Shown: positions 17,574 through 28,599, numbered from the stretch's first letter. The stretch is DNA of 64,000 nt from Manis javanica (GCF_040802235.1 NC_133156.1:182540351-182604350); one strand, 5' to 3'. Notes: generated by a model from the letters alone, not told the origin. Made by a program: numbers and translations.

Positions 17574-17593
17574 AAATAAAAATAAAAACAAGG
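17574..17593 (+). repeat. 5' target-site duplication of the young L1
   Basis: The 20-mer aaataaaaataaaaacaagg is repeated exactly at 26355-26374. Twenty bases is within the usual L1 range, and the A-rich start fits priming at a T-rich nick by the L1 endonuclease. Confidence 0.95.
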
Positions 17594-17602
17594 GGGGCGG
17601 AG

Positions 17603-17612
17603 CCAAGATGGC
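17603..17612 (+). promoter_or_regulatory. YY1-type site at the L1 5' end
   Basis: ccaagatggc lies 10 bases from the element start. In human L1 the same motif near the start binds YY1 and fixes the transcription start site. A matching copy sits at 63171-63180 in the second young L1. Function here is by analogy. Confidence 0.75.
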
Positions 17613-17852
17613 GGCGTGAGTAGAGCAGTGGAAATCTCCTCCCAAAAACACATAGAGCTATGAAAATATAACAAAGAAAAATCTTCCTAAAATAGAGACC
17701 ACAGGACACAGGACAACATCCAGACCACATCCACACCTGCAAGAACCCAGCGCCTTGTGAAGGGGGTAAGATACAAGCCCCGGCCCGGCGGGACCCGAGC
17801 GCCCCTCCCCCCGGCTCCCGGCGGGTGGAGAGAAACCGGAGCGGTTTTTTTT

Positions 17853-18880
17853 TTTTTTTTTTTTTGGCGAGCGCTTTTTGGAAGCCTTAGAGGGACGGGC
17901 CCCCGTTGCTGGGGAGGCAGGGTGGCGGGACCAGTGAGCAGGTGCTTGGGAACGGCGCTGGAGGACAAAGAACACCCCGCGTTTCTCCCTGCGAGACCTG
18001 GGGGCGGGTGCCTGAGACCAGTGCCTGAGGACGGAGGAGGTCGCGCGTTTTTCCCCTTTTTTTTTCTCTCTCTTTTTGGCGAGCGCTCTTTGGAAGCCTT
18101 GAAGGGACGGGGACCCCAGTGCTAGGGAGGCACGGTGGCGGGACTGGTGAGCGGGTGGCTGGGACCGGCGCCTGAGGACAAAGAATATCCCCCGTTTTTC
18201 CCTGCGGGACCGGTGGGCGGGTGCCTGAGACCGGCACTTGAGGACAGAGGAAATCGGGCGTTTTTCCCCTTTTTTTTTTTCTCTTTTCTGCGAGTGCTTT
18301 TTGGAAGCCTAAAAGGGACAGGGACCCCGGTGCTAGGGAGGCAGGGCGGCGGGACTGGTGAGCGGGTGCCTGGGACCGGCACCTGAGGACAAAGAATATC
18401 CCGCATTTTTCCCTGTGGGACCGGTGGGTGGGTGCCTGAGACCAGCACCTGAGGACGGAAGAAATCGCGCGTTTTTCCCCTTTTTTTTCTCTCTTTTTGC
18501 CGAGTGCTTTTTGGAAGCCTTGAAGGGACAGGGACCCCGGTGCTAGGGAGGCAGGGCGGCGGGACTGGTGAGCGGGTGCGTGGGACCAGTGCCTGAGGAC
18601 AAAGAATATTGAGCGTTCCTTCCCTGCGGGACCGGTGGGTGGGTGCTTTTTGGAAGCCTTGAAAGGACAGGGACCCTGGTGCTAGGGAGACAGGGCAGCA
18701 GGACCAGTGAGCGGGTGCCTGGTGGCACCTGAGGACAAAAAAAAAAAAAAAAAAAATCACTTGTTTTTTCCTTTTTGTTCCTTTTTTTTTTTCTCTTTCT
18801 TTCTGTTCCCTCTCTCATTGTTGCTGCTGTTGTTTTGGTTTGGAGAGTGCTTTTTGGAAATCTTAAAGGGGCAGGACAGG
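17853..18880 (+). repeat. L1 5' UTR tandem monomers, about 211 bp each
   Basis: A block reading like gagcgctttttggaagcctt recurs; its 'gaagcc' starts at 17881, 18093, 18304, 18514, 18653 and (as gaaatc) 18857. Spacings are 212, 211, 210, 139 and 204 bp, so five to six units with one carrying a deletion of about 70 bp. Each full unit also has a GC-rich part (gtgctagggaggcagg..., gaccggtgggcgggtgcctg) and a T-rich run before the block. This is the architecture of mouse L1 promoters rather than of human L1. Unit number probably affects promoter strength. Confidence 0.85.
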
Positions 18881-19225
18881 TCACTTAGACCAGAAGCAGG
18901 GAATCTGGGGATCTCTGGGCACTCTAACCCCCTGGGCAGCAGGGAGCACAGAGGCCCCTTACAGAGATAAATAGTCTCCTGGCTACTCCCCCTCCAATGG
19001 GGCTCCACCATTTTGGAGGAACAGCCCCAGCCAGGCCAAGCCCACAGCAACAGCGGAGATAAACCCCAAAGCAACTGGGCAGGAAGCAGAAGCCCTGTCT
19101 GCGCACAGCTGCCCAGCACAAGCCACTAGAGGTCGCTATTCTCCCAGGAAAAGGCTACAAACCAACAAGAAGGGAAGCTCTTCCAGCGGTCACTTGTACC
19201 AGCTCTGCAAACTATCTCTATCACC

Positions 19226-20149
19226 ATGAAAAGGCAAAACTACAGGCAGACAAAGATCACAGAGACAACACCTGAGAAGGAGACAGACCTAACTAGTCCT
19301 CCTGAAAAAGAATTCAAAATAAAAATCATGAACATGCTGACAGAGATGCAGAAAAAAATGCAAGAGCAATGGGATGAGATGCAGAGAAAAATGCAAGAGC
19401 AATGGGATGAGATGCAGAGAAAAATGCAAGAGCAGTGGGATGAAGTCCGGAAGGAGATCACAGATGTCAGGAAAGAGATCACAGAAGTGAAACAATCCCT
19501 GGAAGGATTTATAAGCAGAATGGATAAGATGCAAGAGGCCATTGAAGGAATAGAAGCCAGAGAACAGGAACGTATAGAAGCTGACATAGAGAGAGATAAA
19601 AGGATCTCCAGGAATGAAACAACACTAAGAGAAATATGTGACCAATACAAAAGGAAAAACATTCGTATTATAGGGATACCAGAAGAGGAAGAAAGAGGAA
19701 AAGGGATAGAAAGTGTCTTTGAAGAAATAATTGCTGAAAACTTCCCCAAACTGGGGGAGGAAATAATTGAACAGACCATGGAATTATACAGAACCCCCAA
19801 CAGAAAGGATCCAAGGAGGACAACACCAAGACACATAATAATTAAAATGGCAAGGATCAAGGACAAGGAAAGAGTTTTAAAGGCAGCTAGAGAGAAAAAG
19901 GTCACCTATAAAGGAAAACCAATCAGGCTAACATCAGACTTCTCAACAGAAACCCTACAGGCCAGAAGAGAATGGCATGATATACTTAATGCAATGAAAC
20001 AGAAGGGCCTTGAACCAAGGATACTGTATCCAGCACGACTATCATTTAAATATGATGGTGGGATCAAACAATTCCCAGACAAGCAAAAGCTGAGGGAATT
20101 TGCTTCCCACAAACCACCTCTACAGGGCATCCTACAGGGACTGCTCTAG
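19226..20149 (+). CDS. ORF1: L1 ORF1 protein (RNA-binding chaperone), intact
   Basis: 307 residues ending in TAG. ORF1p trimerises through a coiled coil and coats L1 RNA. Residues about 1-35 are a polar N-terminus; 40-72 are three back-to-back 11-residue units of the form EMQ(K/R)KMQEQWD, followed by a longer coiled coil with KEIT repeats to about residue 130. The RRM-like domain starts near KNIRIIGIPEEE. The C-terminal domain has the conserved RTPNRKDPRRTTPRHIII and GKPIRLTSDFSTETLQARRE blocks. It is somewhat shorter than human ORF1p (338). No stop or frameshift. The start is the first ATG, in the context caccATGaaa; the second young L1 begins ORF1 the same way (ccATGaaaaggcag). Confidence 0.95.
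   Translation: MKRQNYRQTKITETTPEKETDLTSPPEKEFKIKIMNMLTEMQKKMQEQWDEMQRKMQEQWDEMQRKMQEQWDEVRKEITDVRKEITEVKQSLEGFISRMDKMQEAIEGIEAREQERIEADIERDKRISRNETTLREICDQYKRKNIRIIGIPEEEERGKGIESVFEEIIAENFPKLGEEIIEQTMELYRTPNRKDPRRTTPRHIIIKMARIKDKERVLKAAREKKVTYKGKPIRLTSDFSTETLQARREWHDILNAMKQKGLEPRILYPARLSFKYDGGIKQFPDKQKLREFASHKPPLQGILQGLL
19343..19441 (+). repeat. Three 33-bp tandem repeats inside ORF1
   Basis: Units start at 19343, 19376 and 19409 with gagatgcag. They differ by very few bases and keep the reading frame. They add hendecads (11-residue repeats) to the ORF1p coiled coil. Near-identity points to recent expansion. Confidence 0.92.
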
Positions 20150-20344
20150 ATGGGAGCACCCCTAAAAAGAGCACAGAACAAAACACACAACATATGAAGA
20201 ATGGAGGAGGAGGAATAAGAAGGGAGAGAAGAAAAGACTCTCCAGACAGTGTATATAACAGCTCAATAAGCGAGCTAAGTTAGGCAGTAAGATACTAAAG
20301 AAGCTAACCTTGAACCTTTGGTAACCACGAATCTAAAGCCTGCA

Positions 20345-23300
20345 ATGGCAATAAGTACATATCTTTCAATAGTCACCCTAAATGTAAATGGACTTAATGC
20401 ACCAATCAAAAGACATAGAGTAATAGAATGGATAAAAAAGCAAGACCCATCTATATGCTGCTTACAAGAAACTCACCTTAAACCCAAAGATAAGCATAGA
20501 CTAAAAGTCAAGGGATGGAAAAACATATTTCAGGCAAACAACAGTGAGAAGAAAGCAGGGGTTGCAGTACTAATATCAGACAAAATAGACTTCAAAACAA
20601 AGAAAGTAACAAGAGATAAAGAAGGCCACTACATAATGATAAAGGGCTTAGTCCAACAAGAGGATATAACCATTCTAAATATATATGCACCCAATACAGG
20701 AGCACCAGCATATGTGAAGCAAATACTAACAGAACTAAAGAGGGAAATAGACTGCAATGCATTCATTGTGGGAGACTTCAACACACCACTCACCCCAAAG
20801 GATAGATCCACCGGGCAGAAAATAAGTAAAGACACACAGGCACTGAACAACACACTAGAACAGATGGACCTAATAGACATCTATAGAACTTTACATCCAA
20901 AAGCAACAGGATATACATTCTTCTCAAGTGCACATGGAACATTCTCCAGAATAGACCACATACTAGCTCACAAAAAGAGCCTCAGTAAATTCCACAATAT
21001 TGAAATTCTACCAACCAATTTTTCAGACCACAAAGGTATGAAAGTAGAAATAAATTCTACAAAGAAAACAAAAAGGCTCACAAACACATGGAGGCTTGAC
21101 AACATGCTACTAAATAATCAATGGATCAATGAACAAATCAAAATAGAGATCAAGGAATATATAGAAACAAATGACAACAACAACACTAAGCCCCAACTTC
21201 TGTGGGATGCAGCGAAAGCAGTCTTAAGAGGAAAGTATATAGCAATCCAGGCACACTTGAAGAAGGAAGAACAATCCCAAATGAATAGTCTAACATCACA
21301 ATTATTAAAACTGGAAAAAGAAGAACAAATGAGGCCTAAAGTCAGCAGAAGGAGGGACATAATAAAGATCAGAGAAGAAATAAACAAAATTGAGAAGAAT
21401 AAAACAATAGCAAAAATCAACGAAACCAAGAGCTGGTTCTTTGAGAAAATAAACAAAATAGATAAGCCTCTAGCCCAACTTATTAAGAGAAAAAGAGAGT
21501 CAACACAAATCAACATAATCAGAAATGAGAATGGAAAAATCACGACAGACTCCACAGAAATACAAAGAATTATTAAAGACTACTATGAAAACCTATATGC
21601 CAACAAGCTGGAAAACCTAGAAGAAATGGACAACTTCCTAGAAAAATACAACCTCCCAAGACTGACCAAGGAAGAAACACAAAAGTTAAACAAATCAATT
21701 ACAAGCAAAGAAATTGAAACAGTAATCAAAAAACTACCCAAGAACAAAACCCCGGGGCCGGACGGATTTACCTCGGAATTTTATCAGACACACAGAGAAG
21801 ACATAATACCCATTCTCCTTAAAGTGTTCCACAAAATAGAAGAAGAGGGAATACTCCCAAACTCATTCTATGAAGCCAACATCACCCTAATACCAAAACC
21901 AGGAAAAGACCCCACCAAAAAAGAAACTTACAGACCAATATCCCTGATGAATGTAGATGCAAAAATACTCAATAAAATATTAGCAAACAGAATTCAACAG
22001 TATATCAAAAGGATCATACACCATGACCAAGTGGGGTTCATCCCAGGGATGCAAGGATGGTACAACATTCGAAAATCCATCAACATCATCCACCACATCA
22101 ACAAAAAGAAAGACAAAAACCACATGATCATCTCCATTGATGCTGAAAAAGCATTTGACAAAATTCAACATCCATTCATGATAAAAACTCTCAGCAAAAT
22201 GGGAATAGAGGGCAAGTACCTCAACATAATAAAGGCCATATATGATAAACCCACAGCCAGCATTATACTGAACAGCGAGAAGCTGAAAGCATTTCCACTG
22301 AGATCGGGAACCAGACAGGGATGCCCACTCTCCCCACTGTTATTCAACATAGTACTGGAGGTCCTAGCCACGGCAATCAGACAAAACAAAGAAATACAAG
22401 GAATCCAGATTGGTAAAGAAGAAGTTAAACTGTCACTATTTGCAGATGATATGATACTGTACATAAAAAACCCTAAAGACTCCACTCCAAAACTACTAGA
22501 ACTGATATCGGAATACAGCAAAGTTGCAGGATACAAAATCAACACACAGAAATCTGTAGCTTTCCTATACACTAACAACGAATCAATAGAAAGAGAAATC
22601 AGGAAAACAATTCCATTCACCATTGCATCAAAAAGAATAAAATACCTAGGAATAAACCTAACCAAGGAAGTGAAAGACTTATACTCTGAAAACTACAAGT
22701 CACTCTTAAGAGAAATTAAAGGGGACACTAATAAATGGAAACTCATCCCATGCTCATGGCTAGGAAGAATTAATATCGTCAAAATGGCCATCCTGCCGAA
22801 AGCAATATACAAATTTGATGCAATCCCTCTCAAATTACCAGCAACATTCTTCAATGAATTGGAACAAATAATTCAAAAATTCATATGGAAACACCAAAGA
22901 CCCCGAATAGCCAAAGCAATCCTGAAAAAGAAGAATAAAGTAGGGGGGATCTCACTCCCCAACTTCAAGCTCTACTACAAAGCCATAGTAATCAAGACAA
23001 TTTGGTACTGGCACAAGAACAGAGCCACAGACCAGTGGAACAGATTAGAGACCCCAGAAATTAACCCAAACATATATGGTCAATTAATATTTGATAAAGG
23101 AGCCATGGACATACAATGGCAAAATGACAGTCTCTTCAACAGATGGTGCTGGCAAAACTGGACAGCTACATGTAGGAGAATGAAACTGGACCATTGTCTA
23201 ACCCCATATACAAAGGTAAACTCAAAATGGATCAAAGACCTGAATGTAAGTCACGAAACCATTAAACTCTTGGAAAAAAACATAGGCAAAAACCTCTTAG

Positions 23301-24160
23301 ACATAAACATGAGTGATCTCTTCTTGAACATATCTCCCCGGGCAAGGAAAACAACAGCAAAAATGAGCAAGTGGGACTACATTAAGCTGAAAAGCTTCTG
23401 TACAGCGAAAGACACCATCAATAGAACAAAAAGGAACCCTACAGTATGGGAGAATATATTTGAAAATGACAGATCTGATAAAGGCTTGACGTCCAGAATA
23501 TATAAAGAGCTCACACGCCTCAACAAACAAAAAACAAATAACCCAATTAAAAAATGGGCAGAGGAACTGAACAGACAGTTCTCCAAAAAAGAAATACAGA
23601 TGGCCAAGAGACACATGAAAAGATGCTCCACATCGCTAATTATCAGAGAAATGCAAATTAAAACTACAATGAGGTATCACCTCACACCAGTAAGGATAGC
23701 TGCCATCCAAAAGACAAACAACAACAAATGTTGGCGAGGCTGTGGAGAAAGGGGAACCCTCCTACACTGCTGGTGGGAATGTAAATTAGTTCAACCATTG
23801 TGGAAAGCAGTATGGAGGTGCATCAAAATGCTCAAAACAGACCTACCATTTGACCCAGGAATTCCACTCCTAGGAATTTACCCTAAGAACGCAGCAATCA
23901 AGTTTGAGAAAGACAGATGCACTCCTATGTTTATCGCAGCACTATTTACAATAGCCAAGAATTGGAAGCAACCTAAATGTCCATCTGTAGATGAATGGAT
24001 AAAGAAGATGTGGTACATATACACAATGGAATACTACTCAGCCATAAGAAGTGGAAAAATCCAACCATTTGCAGCAACATGGATGGAGCTGGAGAGTATT
24101 ATGCTCAGTGAAATAAGCCAAGCGGAGAAAGAGAAATACCAAATGATTTCACTCATCTGA
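20345..24160 (+). CDS. ORF2: L1 ORF2 protein (endonuclease and reverse transcriptase), intact
   Basis: 1271 residues from the first ATG ([18 protein letters not shown]), close to the 1275 of human ORF2p; the frame is open upstream from a TTG at 20318, but the ATG is the normal start. ORF2p nicks target DNA and copies L1 RNA at the nick. The apurinic endonuclease-like domain shows E42 (LQETH), D144 and N146 (GDFN), and D228-H229 (SDH). The reverse transcriptase palm motif FADD is at residues 699-702 (bases from 22439). The C-terminal Cys/His motif reads [18 protein letters not shown], a CX3CX7HX4C pattern. No premature stop. It ends in ISLI and TGA. Confidence 0.96.
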   Translation: MAISTYLSIVTLNVNGLNAPIKRHRVIEWIKKQDPSICCLQETHLKPKDKHRLKVKGWKNIFQANNSEKKAGVAVLISDKIDFKTKKVTRDKEGHYIMIKGLVQQEDITILNIYAPNTGAPAYVKQILTELKREIDCNAFIVGDFNTPLTPKDRSTGQKISKDTQALNNTLEQMDLIDIYRTLHPKATGYTFFSSAHGTFSRIDHILAHKKSLSKFHNIEILPTNFSDHKGMKVEINSTKKTKRLTNTWRLDNMLLNNQWINEQIKIEIKEYIETNDNNNTKPQLLWDAAKAVLRGKYIAIQAHLKKEEQSQMNSLTSQLLKLEKEEQMRPKVSRRRDIIKIREEINKIEKNKTIAKINETKSWFFEKINKIDKPLAQLIKRKRESTQINIIRNENGKITTDSTEIQRIIKDYYENLYANKLENLEEMDNFLEKYNLPRLTKEETQKLNKSITSKEIETVIKKLPKNKTPGPDGFTSEFYQTHREDIIPILLKVFHKIEEEGILPNSFYEANITLIPKPGKDPTKKETYRPISLMNVDAKILNKILANRIQQYIKRIIHHDQVGFIPGMQGWYNIRKSINIIHHINKKKDKNHMIISIDAEKAFDKIQHPFMIKTLSKMGIEGKYLNIIKAIYDKPTASIILNSEKLKAFPLRSGTRQGCPLSPLLFNIVLEVLATAIRQNKEIQGIQIGKEEVKLSLFADDMILYIKNPKDSTPKLLELISEYSKVAGYKINTQKSVAFLYTNNESIEREIRKTIPFTIASKRIKYLGINLTKEVKDLYSENYKSLLREIKGDTNKWKLIPCSWLGRINIVKMAILPKAIYKFDAIPLKLPATFFNELEQIIQKFIWKHQRPRIAKAILKKKNKVGGISLPNFKLYYKAIVIKTIWYWHKNRATDQWNRLETPEINPNIYGQLIFDKGAMDIQWQNDSLFNRWCWQNWTATCRRMKLDHCLTPYTKVNSKWIKDLNVSHETIKLLEKNIGKNLLDINMSDLFLNISPRARKTTAKMSKWDYIKLKSFCTAKDTINRTKRNPTVWENIFENDRSDKGLTSRIYKELTRLNKQKTNNPIKKWAEELNRQFSKKEIQMAKRHMKRCSTSLIIREMQIKTTMRYHLTPVRIAAIQKTNNNKCWRGCGERGTLLHCWWECKLVQPLWKAVWRCIKMLKTDLPFDPGIPLLGIYPKNAAIKFEKDRCTPMFIAALFTIAKNWKQPKCPSVDEWIKKMWYIYTMEYYSAIRSGKIQPFAATWMELESIMLSEISQAEKEKYQMISLI

Positions 24161-24536
24161 GGAGTATAGGAACAAAGGAAAAACTGAAGGAACAAAACAG
24201 CAGCAGAATTACAGAACCCAAAAATGGACTAACAGGTACCAAAGGGAAAGGAACTGGGGAGGATGGGTGGGCAGGGAGGGATAAGGGGGGGGAAGAAGAA
24301 GGGGGGTATTAAGATTAGCATGCATGGGGGGGAGGGAGAAAGGGGAGGGTGGGCTGCACAACACAGAGAGGACAAGTAGTGACTCTACCACATTTTGCTA
24401 AGCTGATGGACAGTAACCGTAATGTGGTTGTTAGGGGGGACCTGATATAGGGGAGAGCATAGTAAACATAGTATTCTTCAGGTAAGTGTAGATTAAAAAT
24501 TTAAAAAAAAAAAAAAGAAAGAAAGAAAGAAAAGGG
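24161..24536 (+). other. L1 3' UTR with G-rich tract and internal A-rich end
   Basis: It contains a purine, G-rich stretch at about 24240-24360 with several runs of four to eight G, able to form G-quadruplexes as in other mammalian L1 3' UTRs. It closes with ttaaaaatttaaaaaaaa followed by gaaa repeats (24493-24535). The short L1 at 31654-32091 ends at the equivalent text (ataaaaatttaaaaag), which marks this as the family's ordinary 3' end. Confidence 0.85.
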
Positions 24537-25049
24537 GGATTACTCCTTAACAGGATAAAACTATTGGTAAATCAAAGATCAACGCATGCTTTAAATATCC
24601 TTAATGTTGATCACTTAAAGGGTGTCAGATGATCAGCTATGGAGGTACTCTTTTCTGATAATATTCCTTTCTCTTAATTAAAAAAAAAAAAAAAGCAGTT
24701 ACTGTGTGCTGACCTCCAATGAGTTCTGCACAGTGGTATAGAGGGCATGTCAAAGTGTGGGCAAAGGGTCTGTTTGTTTCTACGCAGAAGATCAAGGCCT
24801 AGCTTGGATACCCAGAAAATGAACTAAGATACGATATGAGGAGGAGCTTCCGGCATCAGCACTCTCTGGAGGACTCGTGCCGGGGGATGATCATCAAAAA
24901 GCCTCCACAGGGATCCGGACGATGCTGCGGTTGTGGCTGCATCCAGCCCACCGTCTCCTGGACTTGCCATAAGAAGGAGGAGGGAGATGTCTAGGCTGGC
25001 ATGTGCATACAGTGAGACAACGAATTTGACTGGATCTGTACTGTTGGAA

Positions 25050-25375
25050 CTCAACCAGGAGTTGGGAGGGGTGCAAGTTGTAGCACCCCAAAATCTCATG
25101 ACTATAGACTATCTATGGTTAAAAGAACATATGGGATGTGAACAGATCCCAGAAATGGGCTGCTTTAATTTGTCTGATGGTTCAAGTACAGTTGGAAAAT
25201 ATCCATCATATCATAGATAAATTTTCACAAATGCCTAGGGTGCCTAAATGGTTTTCTTGGCTTCACTGGAGATGGCTGGTAATTATAGATTTGCTTTGTT
25301 TATGTCACCATATTCCTATTATGTTAATATGTGTGTGCAAATTAGTTAGTAGTTTAAAACCTATACATACTTAAG
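25050..25375 (+). pseudogene. Decayed retroviral env transmembrane-subunit relic
   Basis: Two overlapping plus-strand frames together resemble the end of a retroviral TM subunit: an LKEHMGCEQIPEMGCFNL-like Cys-containing loop in one frame, then, shifted, a Trp-rich pre-membrane stretch (WFSWLHWRW) and a hydrophobic segment with Leu, Ile and Cys. The frame break and the lack of a surface subunit show it is non-functional. The genus cannot be told by eye. It could be an old gamma- or beta-like ERV. Confidence 0.45.
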
Positions 25376-26011
25376 GTACTATACAAGAAGATATGTCAAA
25401 GAAATAATCAATCCTCCCAAGTTTCCTTCATATGCTACATCTATAGCTTTTCTTCTTCCTTCCTAATTACAAACCTTAAATAGAATTCGTGCCTCATATC
25501 GACTTTACCGAGTATCATAATTCCTCCAGGTGGTAAAGATACCTCGAGACAAGTGCTGGGCATAGAAGCCACAGGGCGTAAATCTGCAAAGAAGTAAAAA
25601 GCTAACCTTTGCAAACAATATGGCTTCTCTCTCACTTACCAACTTTACATTTCCCTGTATGGCCCCGGAAGATGACTGGTTAGCCAGAGACGGGTAAGAT
25701 TCCTCAAGGGAGGAACAACCTAAGACAGGCACAGTCGCAGGGGGGCCATCAGGTGAGAATTTGGGGATCAACAGAGGTGAGGCTCAGAACCTCACCCCCC
25801 CTGCTTTGAGAGAAATCTTCTGCATCCGTGGATGTCTTGCTGCCCTTGTCTAGCCTGGATTAATACTTAGTCCATAGGCACACACCTGATCATCTGATCA
25901 TCTACATTTGCCTTCTTACAGCACTAAACTATGTTTTCTACCTTTATCTTGCATCTACCTACCACTTCAGCATTTTATTAAAAATAAAAATAATAATAAT
26001 AATAGGAGAAA

Positions 26012-26334
26012 TGTGGGATCAACATATAAATCAAGTACAAAAATCAAATGAATATTCATATTTGACCTGATGGTTTATAGGTCATATTGCATGATCAAAA
26101 CCGAAAGTTTCTGTGATGAATGCCCTTGTACTGTTCACCATGTAAGAATTTATTCACTCTGTAAGAATTCGTTCACCATGTAAGAACTTGTTCGTTATGC
26201 TTCAGAAGATTGGAGACTGACGAGAATTAGGCTTGAGATGGATTAATGATTGTACATTGAGCATTGACCCCCCTATACTGAATTTTATTGTTGTTAACAA
26301 CCATTTGATCAATAAATATGAGAGATGCCCTCTC
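26012..26334 (+). repeat. Truncated LTR-like segment providing the poly(A) signal
   Basis: It starts tgtgggatcaac just after a purine run (aggagaaa), as a 3' LTR follows its polypurine tract. It holds three imperfect 'catgtaagaa(t/c)tt(g/a)tt' units at about 26139-26195 and ends 18 bases after AATAAA (26311-26316), where the A tail begins. That is what is expected if the transcript ended at the LTR R region. Confidence 0.55.
26311..26316 (+). terminator. Poly(A) signal used by the composite L1
   Basis: AATAAA is followed 18 bases later by the A-rich tail (26335 onward, with aaat repeats to 26354). The spacing fits normal cleavage and polyadenylation. Confidence 0.8.
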
Positions 26335-26354
26335 AAAAAAAAAAATAAATAAAT

Positions 26355-26374
26355 AAATAAAAATAAAAACAAGG
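26355..26374 (+). repeat. 3' target-site duplication of the young L1
   Basis: Exact second copy of the 20-mer at 17574-17593. Its position after the extension, not after 24536, shows that the extension belongs to the inserted unit. Confidence 0.95.
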
Positions 26375-27060
26375 TATCATATTGGCAATTTTTTTACAAG
26401 GTTAACACTGGTAGCAAAAGTTTAGGGAAAATCTCACCTTTATACAAACAGGGCATAGGTGGGAGTATAAAAATGCAAAACCTTTTTAGAGGACAATTGA
26501 ACAAAATGTTTCAAAAACCATTAAATGTGTGGAGGCTAAAAATCTGTTTTTAGGGTTCGGGAATGATACACACAAAGGTTTCCAAGATGTGTGCCTAAGG
26601 GTGTCACTCAGGCCAGACAACCTGGAGATGACCTGGGTACCCCATCAAGAGATTAGTTAGGCAGAGAAGGGTCCATCTGTATGCCAGAACATCAGGCAGG
26701 AATTAAGTACAATGATGCAGATAGAAATGTAGATAGGTAACTACCAACAGAAAGGATGTTTTTGAAATACTGAATTTTCCCAGAAAACTGAGATATAAAA
26801 CAGTACGTGTACTATAAACCCATTTTGCTACATTTGTCATATATGTACATATGTTTATATATGTATAAAATACACATATGTATGCTTGCTTATATGTGAA
26901 ATAATACAGAAATTAGTGAAGGTTTATCTCTAGGTAATGAGATTATAATACATAGTAAAGAGAGGCATTGTTTCTATTTTCTAATTTTTTCTAATTTTTC
27001 TACAGGAATTTTGTATTCCAGAATAATAAGTAGTAAAAGTCTAATTTAATGCCATGATTT
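26375..27060 (+). mobile_element. Old L1 fragment, right part
   Basis: It continues the degenerate L1 text broken at 17573 (tatcatattggcaa, 'ggtgggagtataaaaatgca', 'ttagaggacaattgaacaaa'). An AT-rich 3' UTR-like tail with (TA)/(CA) alternation follows to about 27060. Confidence 0.55.
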
Positions 27061-27354
27061 TGACACCCTGAATCTTTGACAGTAAACACCTAGAGCGCCC
27101 CCAGCCCCTGGGGTGCAGGTGAGCAGGCGGGCGTGGCAGGGGACCTGCAACCTTTTCCTTACCCCTGCCTGGGCTGCTCCTCAGAACTTCCTGGCAGGCG
27201 CCAAGGGCTCAGCAAAGCCCAACTCACTTTTCTGCAATCAAGGACACCCCCAAGGAGGGCGCCAGTGATTCAGCCAAGGCCACGCCCCTCCCAGGTGGCA
27301 AAGTGGAACAAAACTCAGCACCCCTGACTTCCCTGGCTGCCTTTCTCACAGATT

Positions 27355-27790
27355 CCCCTTTTTTATTTCTATTATTTCAGTACAATGCAGCATATTAACC
27401 ATTTTAAAGTGCACAACTCAGTAGCTTTTAGTATATTCACAGAGCTGTGCAACCACCAGCACTACCTAATTCCAGAACATTTCCATCACCCCCCAAAGGA
27501 ACACCATTCCCATTAGCAGTCACTCTCCATTCCCACTGTCTCATCCCCTGCCCCCCACAACTACAACCAACTTTGTGTCTCTACGGATTTGCCTACTGTG
27601 GACATTTCATACCAATGGGATCATACAGTGCTTGTCCTTCTGTGTTTGGCTTCTTTCACTTAGTATGTTTTCAAGGTTTACCCATGTTGTAGCATGCCTC
27701 AGTATTTCATGTCTTTCTATGGCTGAATAATATCCACTTGTATGGCTGGACCACATTTTCCAGGCTAACTGCTATAGTTGTGATGGGGCT
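27355..27790 (-). mobile_element. Old L1 3'-end fragment, antisense
   Basis: The text 'ttaaccattttaaagtgcac', 'cagagctgtgcaaccaccag' and 'ctatggctgaataatatcca' is the antisense L1 3' UTR and ORF2 end, like the fragment at 15605-16460 but more diverged. Confidence 0.75.
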
Positions 27791-28395
<605 letters not shown>

Positions 28396-28599
28396 TTAGA
28401 GAAAGGCGGTGGTCCCTTCCGGCCTGGAAGGCTTCCTGTAGGAGGCGGTGGAGTGGGACTTGCCTTAGGGACTTGCCAGAGCCAGGTCTTGGCGGGAAGA
28501 TTACTAAGACCCACAGAGGACAGTATTCAAGAGCCCAGGAAGTTACAACACAGTCTCGTTTCACATAACGTGGCTTCACTAATCCTTCCAATTTAGTGG

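Larger units (their letters stand above)
24537..26334 (+). mobile_element. 3' extension of the L1: ERV-derived env/LTR segment
   Basis: 1.8 kb lie between the L1's own A-rich end and the terminal poly(A), yet inside the target-site duplication, so they were inserted together. The stretch contains a second A-run (24679-24693), env-TM-like decayed frames (about 25050-25375) and an LTR-like part from 26012 carrying the AATAAA used for the tail. No intact reading frame exists in it. It may be a 3' transduction, or a fixed chimeric 3' end of an L1 subfamily. Confidence 0.75.
17594..26354 (+). mobile_element. Full-length young LINE-1 with a 1.8-kb 3' extension
   Basis: The element starts with gggg then cggagccaagatggcggc, the start of an L1 5' UTR, and ends in an A-rich tail just before the second target-site copy. 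Parts: 5' UTR 17594-19225, ORF1 19226-20149, spacer 20150-20344, ORF2 20345-24160, 3' UTR to about 24536, then an extension to 26334 and the tail. At 8761 bp it is longer than a standard 6-7 kb L1 because of the extension. Both ORFs are open and the 20-bp duplication is perfect, so insertion was recent and the copy may be retrotransposition-competent. It sits in DYSF intron 51 on the opposite strand to DYSF. Confidence 0.95.

Noticed and set aside
17853..18880. Regularly spaced repeats resembling a CRISPR array
   Set aside because: Units are contiguous about 211-bp monomers with no unique spacers, inside a mammalian L1 promoter.
17757..18970. Repetitive open frames on both strands within the L1 5' UTR
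   Set aside because: They are produced by the tandem promoter monomers; the peptides simply repeat the monomer and have no domain.
19240..19905. 221-codon open frame on the minus strand
   Set aside because: Exact antisense shadow of L1 ORF1.
20318..20344. TTG at 20318 as the start of L1 ORF2
   Set aside because: The frame is open there, but the first ATG at 20345 gives the expected start of the endonuclease domain and the usual length.
24933..25374. Intact retroviral envelope gene in the L1 extension
   Set aside because: The similarity is spread over two shifted frames, lacks a surface subunit and is short; it is a relic.
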